From Halapricum salinum (GTDB taxonomy: Archaea > Halobacteriota > Halobacteria > Halobacteriales > Haloarculaceae): a stretch of 64,000 bases of DNA. The translations under genes and the position numbers were made by a program. Where the stretch lies: assembly GCF_004799665.1 (NCBI RefSeq), contig NZ_CP031310.1:1356887-1420886 (forward strand), given 5' to 3'. Below, in pieces: positions 25,191 to 32,412 of the stretch (the stretch's first letter is position 1; every line of letters starts with the position of its first letter). The notes under the pieces are model-generated. The model searched no databases. It was not told the DNA's origin and saw only the letters and a list, made by a program, of their open reading frames with translations.

Positions 25191-25904
25191 TCAGTCCTGC
25201 CAGCGATCGGGCACCTGAATCGAGTACTTGCCGTCTTCCTGCAGGGCGATGATGTACTCCTCGCGGTCGTACAGCTCCATGAGGTTGAGCTCGTACTGGC
25301 CCGGTTCGAGTACCTTGATCGACTCGAACTGGTCGTTGAGTTCCTCGCGAAGCTCCGAGAGGTCCGGTCGGTCCGAGCCGTCGTCGGGCTGCTGGACGAC
25401 CTGGCCCTCGGCCGGCGGGTCGCTCGCGTCAGTGTCTGGGAGTTCGTCCGGGCTGACGACGTCGGAGCGGGCGCTGGCCTGGGCTGCGTCTTCACCGCTG
25501 GCCGTCTCGGCGGACTCGGCCGAGTCGTTCAGTGCGACCCCCGCGACCGTCTCCGAGTCCGACGCTGTGGTCGAAGCGTCAGTGGCTGTCGAAGCGTCGG
25601 CAGCCGCGTCGGGGCCGCCGGTTCCACTCGAACCGCTGGGGGTCGGGGGGCGATCCCCGCTACTCGAGCCGCTCCCGGAGCCGACGAAGTTTCTGACCGT
25701 GGCGGCAGCGTTGCCGACCGCACCGGTGACCGACTCCTGTTCGGGTCGTTCTGGTGGTTCCGCGTCGCCCGGCGGTTCTGCGGGGACATCCGCCCCTTCG
25801 GGGTGGAACTGGAACTTCGTGCCGCCACAGTCCGGACAGCCCGAGAGCATCTCCTTGGAGCCGTCGGCGAACACGTGGCCGCAGGTCGTACACTGGTGTG
25901 GCAT
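25191..25904 (-). CDS. oapC: OapC, origin-associated zinc-ribbon protein
   Basis: 237 residues. An N-terminal zinc ribbon CTTCGHVF and CPDCGGTKFQFHP (residues 5-35) is followed by about 125 residues of Ser/Thr/Ala/Asp-rich, probably disordered linker, and then a conserved C-terminal domain (ELREELNDQFESIKVLEPGQYELNLMELYDREEYIIALQEDGKYSIQVPD). This matches the archaeal OapC family encoded next to origins. It is the third gene of oapA-oapB-oapC; its ATG overlaps the oapB stop by one base. Its precise role at the origin is not established. Confidence 0.87.
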   Translation of the reverse strand: MPHQCTTCGHVFADGSKEMLSGCPDCGGTKFQFHPEGADVPAEPPGDAEPPERPEQESVTGAVGNAAATVRNFVGSGSGSSSGDRPPTPSGSSGTGGPDAAADASTATDASTTASDSETVAGVALNDSAESAETASGEDAAQASARSDVVSPDELPDTDASDPPAEGQVVQQPDDGSDRPDLSELREELNDQFESIKVLEPGQYELNLMELYDREEYIIALQEDGKYSIQVPDRWQD

Positions 25905-26296
25905 CAGTTGCGAGAGACGAGTGCGCTGATGAGCGTTTCGTCCTTGTGCAGGGTCTCGATCTGGTCTGCCGGCCCGATCACGGTCAACTTCTTCGGCGTC
26001 GATTCCTTGCCCATGAGTCGGCCGAGGAAACTTCCGTCGTCGTCGCCTGACTGGGGATAGCTCTCGATCTCGATCCCGTTGAACTCGTCCGGGCTGATCT
26101 CGGTCATCGTGACCTCGATGAGCCGGGATTCCTCGTCCGGCGTGAGGCCCTCTTCGAGGATCACGATGTTGCCATCGCGCACGCCGTCGAGGATCATCCG
26201 GATCTTCTCCATGCTCGTCAGGCCCTCCATCCGCTGGGCGCTGATCATGTCGATCTGCACGCCTTCACCGTCGTCTGGTGCTTTGACTTCTGCCAT
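25904..26296 (-). CDS. oapB: OapB, origin-associated DUF2073 protein
   Basis: 130 residues from the ATG at 26294-26296; a GTG at 26303-26305 would overlap oapA by four bases. The protein has VQIDMISAQRMEGLTSMEKIRMILDGVRDGNIVILEEGLTPDEES, then LTVIGPADQIETLHKD, which match the DUF2073/OapB family. The family is found only in archaea, next to the GTPase OapA, and may have a KOW-like or KH-like fold; RNA-binding has been reported for an OapB homologue from thermococci as part of a guide-RNA pair, which I recall but cannot confirm here. Confidence 0.85.
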   Translation of the reverse strand: MAEVKAPDDGEGVQIDMISAQRMEGLTSMEKIRMILDGVRDGNIVILEEGLTPDEESRLIEVTMTEISPDEFNGIEIESYPQSGDDDGSFLGRLMGKESTPKKLTVIGPADQIETLHKDETLISALVSRN

Positions 26297-26301
26297 CGTG
26301 A

Positions 26302-26949
26302 TCACCCGAAGTACTCCGCGATCTTGTCGTAGACCTCGTCCATGTTGTCACCTTCGAGTGCCGACAGCGGGATCGTCTCGTGCTGGGGGAAGGCGTTGCG
26401 GATCCGCTGGACCGACGAATCTTCCTTGTCGATCTTGTTCGCGAGGATCAGCACCGGCAGGTCCTGACTCTCGATGATACCGATGAGCATCGTGTTGACC
26501 TGCGTGAACGGGTCGGTCGTGCTGTCCAGCACGTACACCACGCCGTCGACGTCCTCGCGGAGCCAGTGCATGGCCTCGGCGACGCCCTCGGTCGCCTCCC
26601 GCGACCGGCGGACGGCGTCCTCTTTCTCCATGTCGTGTTCGAGAAACTCCGTGTAGTCGACCTTCGTGGTGACGCCGGGCGTGTCGACGATGTCGATCGA
26701 GACGGTACCGCCGTCACGCTCGATTTCGACGTTCTCCTTGCGGCGAGCCCGACGAGTCTCGTGGGGAACGTGACTCTCCGGTCCGACGGCGTCGCCGTGT
26801 TCTGTCCAGTCGCGAGCGATCCGGTTGGCGAGCGTCGTCTTGCCCGCGTTCGGAGGCCCGTAGATGCCGATACGTTTCGGGTCTTGTTCAGAGAACAGCG
26901 TCGCCGCCGCACGGGAAATGCTGTCCCTGAGTCCTGTGAGCAGTCCCAT
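26302..26949 (-). CDS. oapA: OapA, Era/Der-like origin-associated GTPase
   Basis: 215 residues. GTPase motifs are complete: G1 GPPNAGKTTLAN near residue 31, the switch I region, G3 DTPGV near 89, G4 NKID near 168, and G5 SAL near 197. It belongs to a distinct archaeal small GTPase group encoded at replication origins. The gene is the first of the operon leading away from the origin. Its start is 1.1 kb from orc1, across the origin. Similar oap genes border origins in other haloarchaea, which supports the origin call. Confidence 0.9.
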   Translation of the reverse strand: MGLLTGLRDSISRAAATLFSEQDPKRIGIYGPPNAGKTTLANRIARDWTEHGDAVGPESHVPHETRRARRKENVEIERDGGTVSIDIVDTPGVTTKVDYTEFLEHDMEKEDAVRRSREATEGVAEAMHWLREDVDGVVYVLDSTTDPFTQVNTMLIGIIESQDLPVLILANKIDKEDSSVQRIRNAFPQHETIPLSALEGDNMDEVYDKIAEYFG

Positions 26950-27058
26950 CCTCAGTATTCCTCCCGCGCCCGATTCCGGGCGTCTGAACGTACAAGCTTC
27001 GCGTATTCACTTAAGTTTGCGTCAGACATACATAAACGACCGTACAGGAATCGGGTAA

Positions 27059-27082
27059 TTCGAGGTGAAACAGAGGGGTTCG
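27059..27082 (+). other. ORB 1 of the origin
   Basis: GAGGTGAAACAGAGGGGTTC, close to the haloarchaeal ORB core GAAACnnAGGGG. It lies 110 bp from the oapA start codon and could also influence that promoter. Confidence 0.65.
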
Positions 27083-27144
27083 AAAGGAGGGGAAAAACGG
27101 TGAAATCGTAGACCCCCCGGGCACGCGGAGAAAAGCGATCAGGC

Positions 27145-27167
27145 GGACCGGAAACGAAGGGGTTTGC
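27145..27167 (+). other. ORB 2 of the origin
   Basis: GGACCGGAAACGAAGGGGTT carries the full GAAACGAAGGGGT core in the same orientation as ORB 1, about 86 bp away. Confidence 0.7.
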
Positions 27168-27205
27168 AGGTGGAGATTCGACAGTCACGCGCGTTGCGAG
27201 GAATA

Positions 27206-27267
27206 CTAGATGGAATTACGCGTGACTAGAGGTGAAACGAGGGTTACTAGAGTGGAAATGGGGGTTA
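27206..27267 (+). repeat. Three tandem 20-21-bp units with CTAG heads in the origin
   Basis: Units 27206-27225, 27226-27246 and 27247-27267 each begin CTAGA and contain TGGAA or TGAAA; the last two share CTAGAG, a GTGRAA core and GGGTTA and are degenerate ORBs with an exact 21-bp period, i.e. two helical turns. A fourth CTAGA follows at 27268. Confidence 0.7.
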
Positions 27268-27316
27268 CTAGAATATAGTGCTAGTACCCTAGAAGTCCTA
27301 GAGGGGGCGATTGGGC

Positions 27317-27345
27317 ATACCCCCACCCCTTCGTTTCGACTGGAG
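27317..27345 (-). other. ORB 3 of the origin (inverted)
   Basis: On the minus strand CTCCAGTCGAAACGAAGGGG followed by TGGGGGT: a strong ORB core with G-run. It is inverted relative to the ORB at 27785, so the pair brackets the probable unwinding region. Confidence 0.8.
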
Positions 27346-27784
27346 TCCTGAGACCCCAGGGGGTGGGAGTTGGCGAGACAGGGTCGGACGGTTGGAATAG
27401 GGGATGAATTTCGAAGACGATCGGTGGCGCGCAGATGTAGTTCGGAACTGATACGCTCGACGTGCTGTGTATCTATGACGTGAACAAGACAGAATCGCTA
27501 GAGGAGCGTTTCTAGTCGAACCGACCCCGAGAACGGACTTCGAGAGAGGAGATAAGGCGTCTCCGAAAGAAGATAGGCAGCGGCAGAGATCCGACGAAGA
27601 AACCTCCCTAGAAAACTAGCTAGTACAAGAAGAGAGTCGGTTGTGCTGTCTCTCTAGACTGTCTAGTGCAGTACCCACAATACAACGCAACTTATCCCCA
27701 CTACGGATGTGTTACAACGGTACCCGTATTAAATCATTCGTCTTCTAGGAGACGGTCTGACCCCCTCCCCCACCCTGTTGTGTC

Positions 27785-27812
27785 GTTCCACCCGAAACGA
27801 AGGGGTGGGGGG
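27785..27812 (+). other. ORB 4 of the origin
   Basis: GTTCCACCCGAAACGAAGGG followed by GTGGGGGG: the best ORB in the window. Upstream, 27760-27776 holds GTCTGACCCCCTCCCCC, which is imperfectly complementary to the G-run and GACAGAC that follow the ORB, making a larger dyad of about 55 bp. Confidence 0.82.
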
Positions 27813-28063
27813 ACAGACCCACCATCTCAGAAATATGTCCCAGGGCTAGGGACAGAAAATCGATCGCCGTATCGATCTCCCTTCGACGAACCTGTCTTTC
27901 GATCACCAGCTGAGCTCGGATCGATCCCTCTCGTTCCGTAATATTTAATATGCTGTCAACCACGGGTTCCTTTTGGTTCAACTGGACACGGCGCGAGACG
28001 GCAAAGACCGGTATTCCGGCGATATCGGCCCTCTCTATCGCTATCTCTCTTCGCGCCGTGTCA

Positions 28064-28089
28064 TTTCCACCTGAAGACAAGGGGAGCGG
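28064..28089 (+). other. Degenerate ORB overlapping the orc1 promoter region
   Basis: TTTCCACCTGAAGACAAGGG then GAGCGG ends five bases before the orc1 ATG. Orc1 binding here would allow autoregulation; this is an inference from position. Confidence 0.55.
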
Positions 28090-28094
28090 CCATC

Positions 28095-29645
28095 ATGACT
28101 GACACAGACCACGACTCCGAGAACGGGACCGACTCCGGGCAGACGGAGGCCCGATCCAGCGTATCGATCGACGAGCAGAGCGATCCGGACTCCGGGTCGT
28201 CAGTCCTCGACGACGTCGTCCTCGATTCGGTCGAGGACGCCGACGAGGACGCCGACGAAGCCTCCCGTGGGTTGTTCGACGACCTTCTCAGTGGCGAGCC
28301 GATCTTCGAGAAGAAGGAGGTCCTTCGCCCGTCCTACACGCCGCGGAAACTCCCCCATCGGGAGGACCAGATCAACAGCATGGCGACGATTCTCGTCAGC
28401 GCCCTCCGCGGAGATACCCCGTCCAATATCCTGATCTACGGGAAGACAGGCACTGGAAAGACTGCCAGCGCGAAGTTCGTCAGCGAGGAACTCGAAACCA
28501 CGTCCCAGAAGTACGAGGTCCCGTGTGAAGTCGAGTACATCAACTGTGAAGTGACCGACACACAGTACCGGGTACTCGCCCAGCTCGCGAACAAGTTCAT
28601 CGAGAAGAACCGCCAGCATCTTTCCGACCACATCGACGAACTCGAAGGCTTGCGTGAGCGTGCTCGTGAGGACGGGACGGTCCTCGCGACCGAGGAGTTC
28701 GAGTCCCTCGACGATCTCGACTCGACGATCGAAGACCTCCGTGAGGAACGCGACAGTTTCGAAGAAGTCCCCATGACCGGCTGGCCGACCGACCGCGTCT
28801 ACAACAGCTTCTTCGAGGCCGTCGATCAGACCGAACGCGTCGTCGTCATCATGCTCGACGAGATCGACAAGCTCGTCGAGAAGTCCGGTGACGACACCCT
28901 CTACAACCTCTCGCGGATGAACTCCGAACTGGAGAACTCCCGCGTCTCGATCATGGGAATCTCCAACGACCTGAAGTTCACCGACTTTCTCGATCCTCGT
29001 GTCAAATCTTCACTCGGTGAAGAGGAGATCGTCTTCCCACCGTACGACGCAAACCAGCTTCGAGACATTCTGGAGGCTCGCGCACAGGTCGCCTTCGAGG
29101 ACGACTCGCTGTCGGGCGAGGTCATCCCGCTGTGTGCCGCGTTCGCCGCCCAGGAACACGGCGACGCCCGCCGCGCGCTCGACCTCCTCCGGACCGCAGG
29201 CGAACTCGCCGAGCGTGACAAGACCGACAAAGTGCTGGAGGATCACGTCCGACAGGCCCAGGAGAAGATCGAACTCGACCGCGTCGTCGAAGTCGTCCGT
29301 ACCCTCCCCACCCAGTCGAAACTCGTCCTCTTCGCCATCATCCTCCTGGAGAAGAACGGCGTCCACAACATCAACACCGGCGAGGTCTACAACATCTACA
29401 AGAGTCTCTGTGAGGAGATCGACGCCGACGTCCTCACCCAGCGCCGCGTGACCGATCTCATCTCGGAACTGGACATGCTCGGTATCGTCAACGCCGTCGT
29501 CGTCTCCAAGGGACGATACGGCCGTACCAAAGAGATCTCGCTGTCGGTCCCGATCGACGAGACCGAAGCCGTCCTCCTGAGCGACTCACGACTCGGCGAC
29601 ATCGAGGACGTCCAGCCGTTCGTCCAGGCCCGGTTCGATCACTGA
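28095..29645 (+). CDS. orc1: Orc1/Cdc6 origin-binding initiator
   Basis: 516 residues. Residues 1-65 are acidic and disordered. The AAA+ core follows: Walker A GKTGTGKT near residue 116, Walker B VVIMLDEID near 254, sensor 1 ISNDLKF near 292, the ISM-type insertion of initiators, and sensor 2 GDARRALDLLR near 356. The C-terminal winged helix spans about 395-516 and includes NGVHNINTGEVYNIYKSLCEE. It binds ORBs, melts DNA and loads MCM. Adjacent placement to the ORB-rich gap supports the cognate relationship. Haloarchaea have many paralogues; this locus matches the orc1 linked to oapABC. Confidence 0.94.
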   Translation: MTDTDHDSENGTDSGQTEARSSVSIDEQSDPDSGSSVLDDVVLDSVEDADEDADEASRGLFDDLLSGEPIFEKKEVLRPSYTPRKLPHREDQINSMATILVSALRGDTPSNILIYGKTGTGKTASAKFVSEELETTSQKYEVPCEVEYINCEVTDTQYRVLAQLANKFIEKNRQHLSDHIDELEGLRERAREDGTVLATEEFESLDDLDSTIEDLREERDSFEEVPMTGWPTDRVYNSFFEAVDQTERVVVIMLDEIDKLVEKSGDDTLYNLSRMNSELENSRVSIMGISNDLKFTDFLDPRVKSSLGEEEIVFPPYDANQLRDILEARAQVAFEDDSLSGEVIPLCAAFAAQEHGDARRALDLLRTAGELAERDKTDKVLEDHVRQAQEKIELDRVVEVVRTLPTQSKLVLFAIILLEKNGVHNINTGEVYNIYKSLCEEIDADVLTQRRVTDLISELDMLGIVNAVVVSKGRYGRTKEISLSVPIDETEAVLLSDSRLGDIEDVQPFVQARFDH

Positions 29646-29708
29646 CGCCGATACGCTGTTGCAGTACTGAGGGAGACGCGTCAGCCGAGCACTGGCCGAG
29701 TGGACGAT

Positions 29709-30602
29709 TCAGCCGGTCGCGTTCGTCATCGCCTCGCCACTGGCCGTCAGGTTCGTGTTCGTCGGCGGTGTCGCGCTGGCACTCGCACTCAGCCTGATGT
29801 TCCCCAGGTAGGGGACGGACAGCTCTGCCGTGCCGATGATCCACTTCGGTTTGACGGGGCTGTCCGCGATTCCCGAGACCTGATCGTAACTCGGATTCGC
29901 GTCTCCTTTCGTGATGAACCCGTCGTGTGGGGCCGGACAGTTCGGCACCCGATTTCCGCTGCTTCCACGTTCGCAGACACTGTTTCCGTTGAGATACTCG
30001 GGATCGGCCTTCTCGACCCAGTTCTCACCCTCTTCGACCCAGAACATCGCGCGGTGTATCACGGGCGTGTCGCGTTCGTTGCCGTCCGGTTCGTAGACGA
30101 CCACGTCTCCGGGGCCGTCGAACTTCGTGTAGCCCGTTCCCTCGGCCGCCCGAGCGGTGACGATTCCCGTCTCGTGGGCGTTCGGGCCAGGGAACCGATC
30201 GCTCTCCATGACGAACACCAGATCGCCCCGCTCCAGGGTCGGCTCCATGCTCCCGCTCTCGACGGCGACCATCGGCGGCCAGATCCCGCTGGCGGTGAAC
30301 AGCAACGCCCCGATCAGCGCGACGATCACTACACTGCTGGCCAGATCCCAGACGTAGAGCACCCAGTTTGGGACGTCTGACTCTCCCGGAGTGCGCTGGC
30401 GAGGCGCTGATTCGTGGCCACCCCGATGAGACTGGGTCTCGGTTTCGTGCTGCGACGACGCTCGTTCGCGCCGATCCGCCGACCACTGCTCGGACTCTCC
30501 CGGAGCCCCATCCTCGTGGCCGCTTTCGGGAAACCCCTCGTTGGCGTCGTCCCGGCGGGAGGGCTGGTCGTCGCCGGCCGACTGCCACTCGTCGTCTCGC
30601 AT
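29709..30602 (-). CDS. sec11: Signal peptidase I (Sec11 type)
   Basis: 297 residues. A roughly 75-residue Gln/Ser/Glu/Arg-rich cytoplasmic tail precedes one transmembrane helix (VLYVWDLASSVVIVALIGALLFTA). The catalytic Ser is in VESGSMEPTL near residue 117, the box with RGDLVFV follows, and the His of the archaeal/ER-type Ser-His-Asp triad is in VIHRAMF near 181; KGDANPSYD supplies the Asp. A hydrophobic but not clearly transmembrane end follows. It removes signal peptides at the membrane. It is divergent from the PolD small subunit, as at other haloarchaeal oriC1 loci. Confidence 0.9.
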   Translation of the reverse strand: MRDDEWQSAGDDQPSRRDDANEGFPESGHEDGAPGESEQWSADRRERASSQHETETQSHRGGHESAPRQRTPGESDVPNWVLYVWDLASSVVIVALIGALLFTASGIWPPMVAVESGSMEPTLERGDLVFVMESDRFPGPNAHETGIVTARAAEGTGYTKFDGPGDVVVYEPDGNERDTPVIHRAMFWVEEGENWVEKADPEYLNGNSVCERGSSGNRVPNCPAPHDGFITKGDANPSYDQVSGIADSPVKPKWIIGTAELSVPYLGNIRLSASASATPPTNTNLTASGEAMTNATG

Positions 30603-30743
30603 TGTTGCTGTTCATCCAGTCGAGCGCTACCAATCTTTCGCTTGCGGCGTGTCGTCGCGCGCCGTTCGCTTTCTACGAGACGCTCGCTTCACTCGCGTCT
30701 CGCCATCCGCCAATCTTTTGCTCACCGACGCGAAGTTCGCTGT

Positions 30744-32309
30744 GTGCCTCTGGAGACGCCCGCCCGGATCGTCAGCGAACTCGCAGCCCGCGGCTACAAC
30801 GCCGAACGCGAGGCCATCACGTTACTCGCCGACGCTGAGGACACCGACGCGGCACTCGAACGCGCACTCGAAGCCGTCCCCCAGGACGCGCTGAAAATCG
30901 AAGTCTCCCACGTCAAGCGATCTCTCGAAACCGACACCGGGCCCGCCAGTGCTGACCCACCGTCGGCTGCTGGAACCACGCCATCGTCTCCGCCGACTGA
31001 AGACCCCTCTGTTTCGACTGGAAACAACACCCAAACATCGACAGATAGCGGCGGGCTGGATGCAGTCGAAACGGAGGGGGGATCACGTCACATCGATCCC
31101 GAGCAGCTCGTCGTCGACATCGCCGGCGACATGACAGGTGAGTCGACCGGGACGGGCGAGTACAAGGATTTCGTGGCGGTCTTCCGCGATCGCTACGAGC
31201 GTCTCTCGAAGAAGTTGCGTGGGCGGGTGAACCACCGCCCGACCGACGCACTCGAAGCCCTGCCCGGCAACGAGGAGGCCGCGCTCGTCGGGATGGTTAG
31301 CGACATTCGCTCGACCGCTAGCGGCCACTGGCTGGTCGAACTCGAAGACACGAACGGGACCTTTCCGACGCTCGTGATGAAAGACCGGAAGATCGCCGAT
31401 CTCGTCCAGGAACTCCTGCTGGACGAGGTGATCGCCGTCGAGGGGACGCTGGCCGACGACGGCGGTATTCTGTTCGTCGACTCGCTTCACTTTCCGGACG
31501 TCCCGCGGACCCACGAACCCTCGACGGCCGACCGACCCGTGAAGGCCGCACTCATCAGCGACGTCCACGTCGGCAGCCAGGAGTTCATGGCCGACGCCTG
31601 GCACCGCTTCGCCGACTGGCTCCACACCGACGACGCCGAGGGTGTCGAATACCTCCTGATCGCCGGGGACATGGTCGAGGGCGTCGGCGTCTACCCCGAC
31701 CAGGACGAGGAACTGGACGTCATCGACATCTACGACCAGTACGAGCGCTTCTCGGAGTACCTGAAAGAAGTTCCGGGCGACATGGAGATCGTCATGATCC
31801 CGGGCAACCACGACGCCGTCCGCCTCGCAGAACCACAGCCGGCCTTCGATTCGGAACTTCGGGACATCATGTCCGCCCACGACGCCCGTTTCACCTCCAA
31901 CCCCTCGACCGTGACCATCGAGGGCGTCTCGGTGCTGATGTACCACGGGGTCAGTCTGGACGAAGTCATCGCCGAGCTGCCCGACGAGAAAGCCAACTAC
32001 GACGAGCCGCACAAGGCGATGTACCAGCTCCTCAAGAAGCGCCACGTCGCGCCCCAGTACGGTGGTCACACCCGCCTCGCACCCGAAGAGAAGGACCATC
32101 TCATCATTGACGAAGTGCCCGACATCTTCCACTCGGGGCACGTCCACAAACTCGGCTACGGGAAGTACCACAACGTCCTCACGATCAATTCGGGCTGTTG
32201 GCAGGCCCAGACGGACTTCCAGAAGAGCGTGAATATCGATCCTGACGCCGGCTTTGCACCCATCGTCGACCTGGAGACGCTGGAACTCACGATCCGCAGT
32301 TTCGGTTGA
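30744..32309 (+). CDS. polB: DNA polymerase D small subunit DP1
   Basis: 521 residues from a GTG at 30744-30746 (VPLETPARIVSELAARGYNAE), chosen by family similarity; the open frame upstream is not protein-like. Residues 1-60 are helical, 60-115 a variable linker (containing DPSVSTGN), then an OB domain from about 145 and a calcineurin-like phosphoesterase domain with ISDVHVGS, AGDMVEG, IPGNHDAVR, YHGVSLD, and SGHVHKLGYG, the 3'-5' exonuclease of PolD. All metal ligands are present, so proofreading should be active. It partners polC on the other side of the origin. Confidence 0.93.
   Translation: MPLETPARIVSELAARGYNAEREAITLLADAEDTDAALERALEAVPQDALKIEVSHVKRSLETDTGPASADPPSAAGTTPSSPPTEDPSVSTGNNTQTSTDSGGLDAVETEGGSRHIDPEQLVVDIAGDMTGESTGTGEYKDFVAVFRDRYERLSKKLRGRVNHRPTDALEALPGNEEAALVGMVSDIRSTASGHWLVELEDTNGTFPTLVMKDRKIADLVQELLLDEVIAVEGTLADDGGILFVDSLHFPDVPRTHEPSTADRPVKAALISDVHVGSQEFMADAWHRFADWLHTDDAEGVEYLLIAGDMVEGVGVYPDQDEELDVIDIYDQYERFSEYLKEVPGDMEIVMIPGNHDAVRLAEPQPAFDSELRDIMSAHDARFTSNPSTVTIEGVSVLMYHGVSLDEVIAELPDEKANYDEPHKAMYQLLKKRHVAPQYGGHTRLAPEEKDHLIIDEVPDIFHSGHVHKLGYGKYHNVLTINSGCWQAQTDFQKSVNIDPDAGFAPIVDLETLELTIRSFG
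31001..31026 (-). other. ORB-like motif inside PolD small-subunit gene (minus orientation)
   Basis: Minus strand reads GTTTCCAGTCGAAACAGAGG then GGTCT, matching the origin ORB core. The plus strand encodes DPSVSTGN in the variable linker, almost the same peptide as at the ORB-like site in polC. Confidence 0.6.
31061..31084 (+). other. Second ORB-like motif in the same linker, inverted
   Basis: TGCAGTCGAAACGGAGGGGG on the plus strand, 34 bp from the preceding site and in opposite orientation with both G-runs pointing outwards, the same geometry as the inverted pair in the origin. Confidence 0.55.
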
Positions 32310-32412
32310 TTTGGCTGGAACAGGACAGTATTGCTGCTTGTCACCTGCTCCGGCGATACCGGACGGTAGACGGTGGTTATACGGTCCCCACGGCTGAACG
32401 GATAGCTGAATC

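Larger units (their letters stand above)
26950..28094. other. Probable chromosomal replication origin (oriC1-type)
   Basis: A 1.1 kb gene-free gap between oapA and orc1, AT-richer than the flanks and packed with ORB-like repeats: plus orientation at 27059-27082, 27145-27167, 27226-27267 (two degenerate copies in 21-bp tandem), 27785-27812 and 28064-28089, and minus orientation at 27317-27345. The inverted pair at 27317 and 27785 has its G-runs facing outwards and encloses about 440 bp with several AT-rich stretches (27600-27625, 27675-27745), the best candidate for the unwinding element. CTAG occurs at least 16 times between 27200 and 27850. Gene order oap-origin-orc1-polD matches haloarchaeal oriC1 loci. 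Confidence 0.85.
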
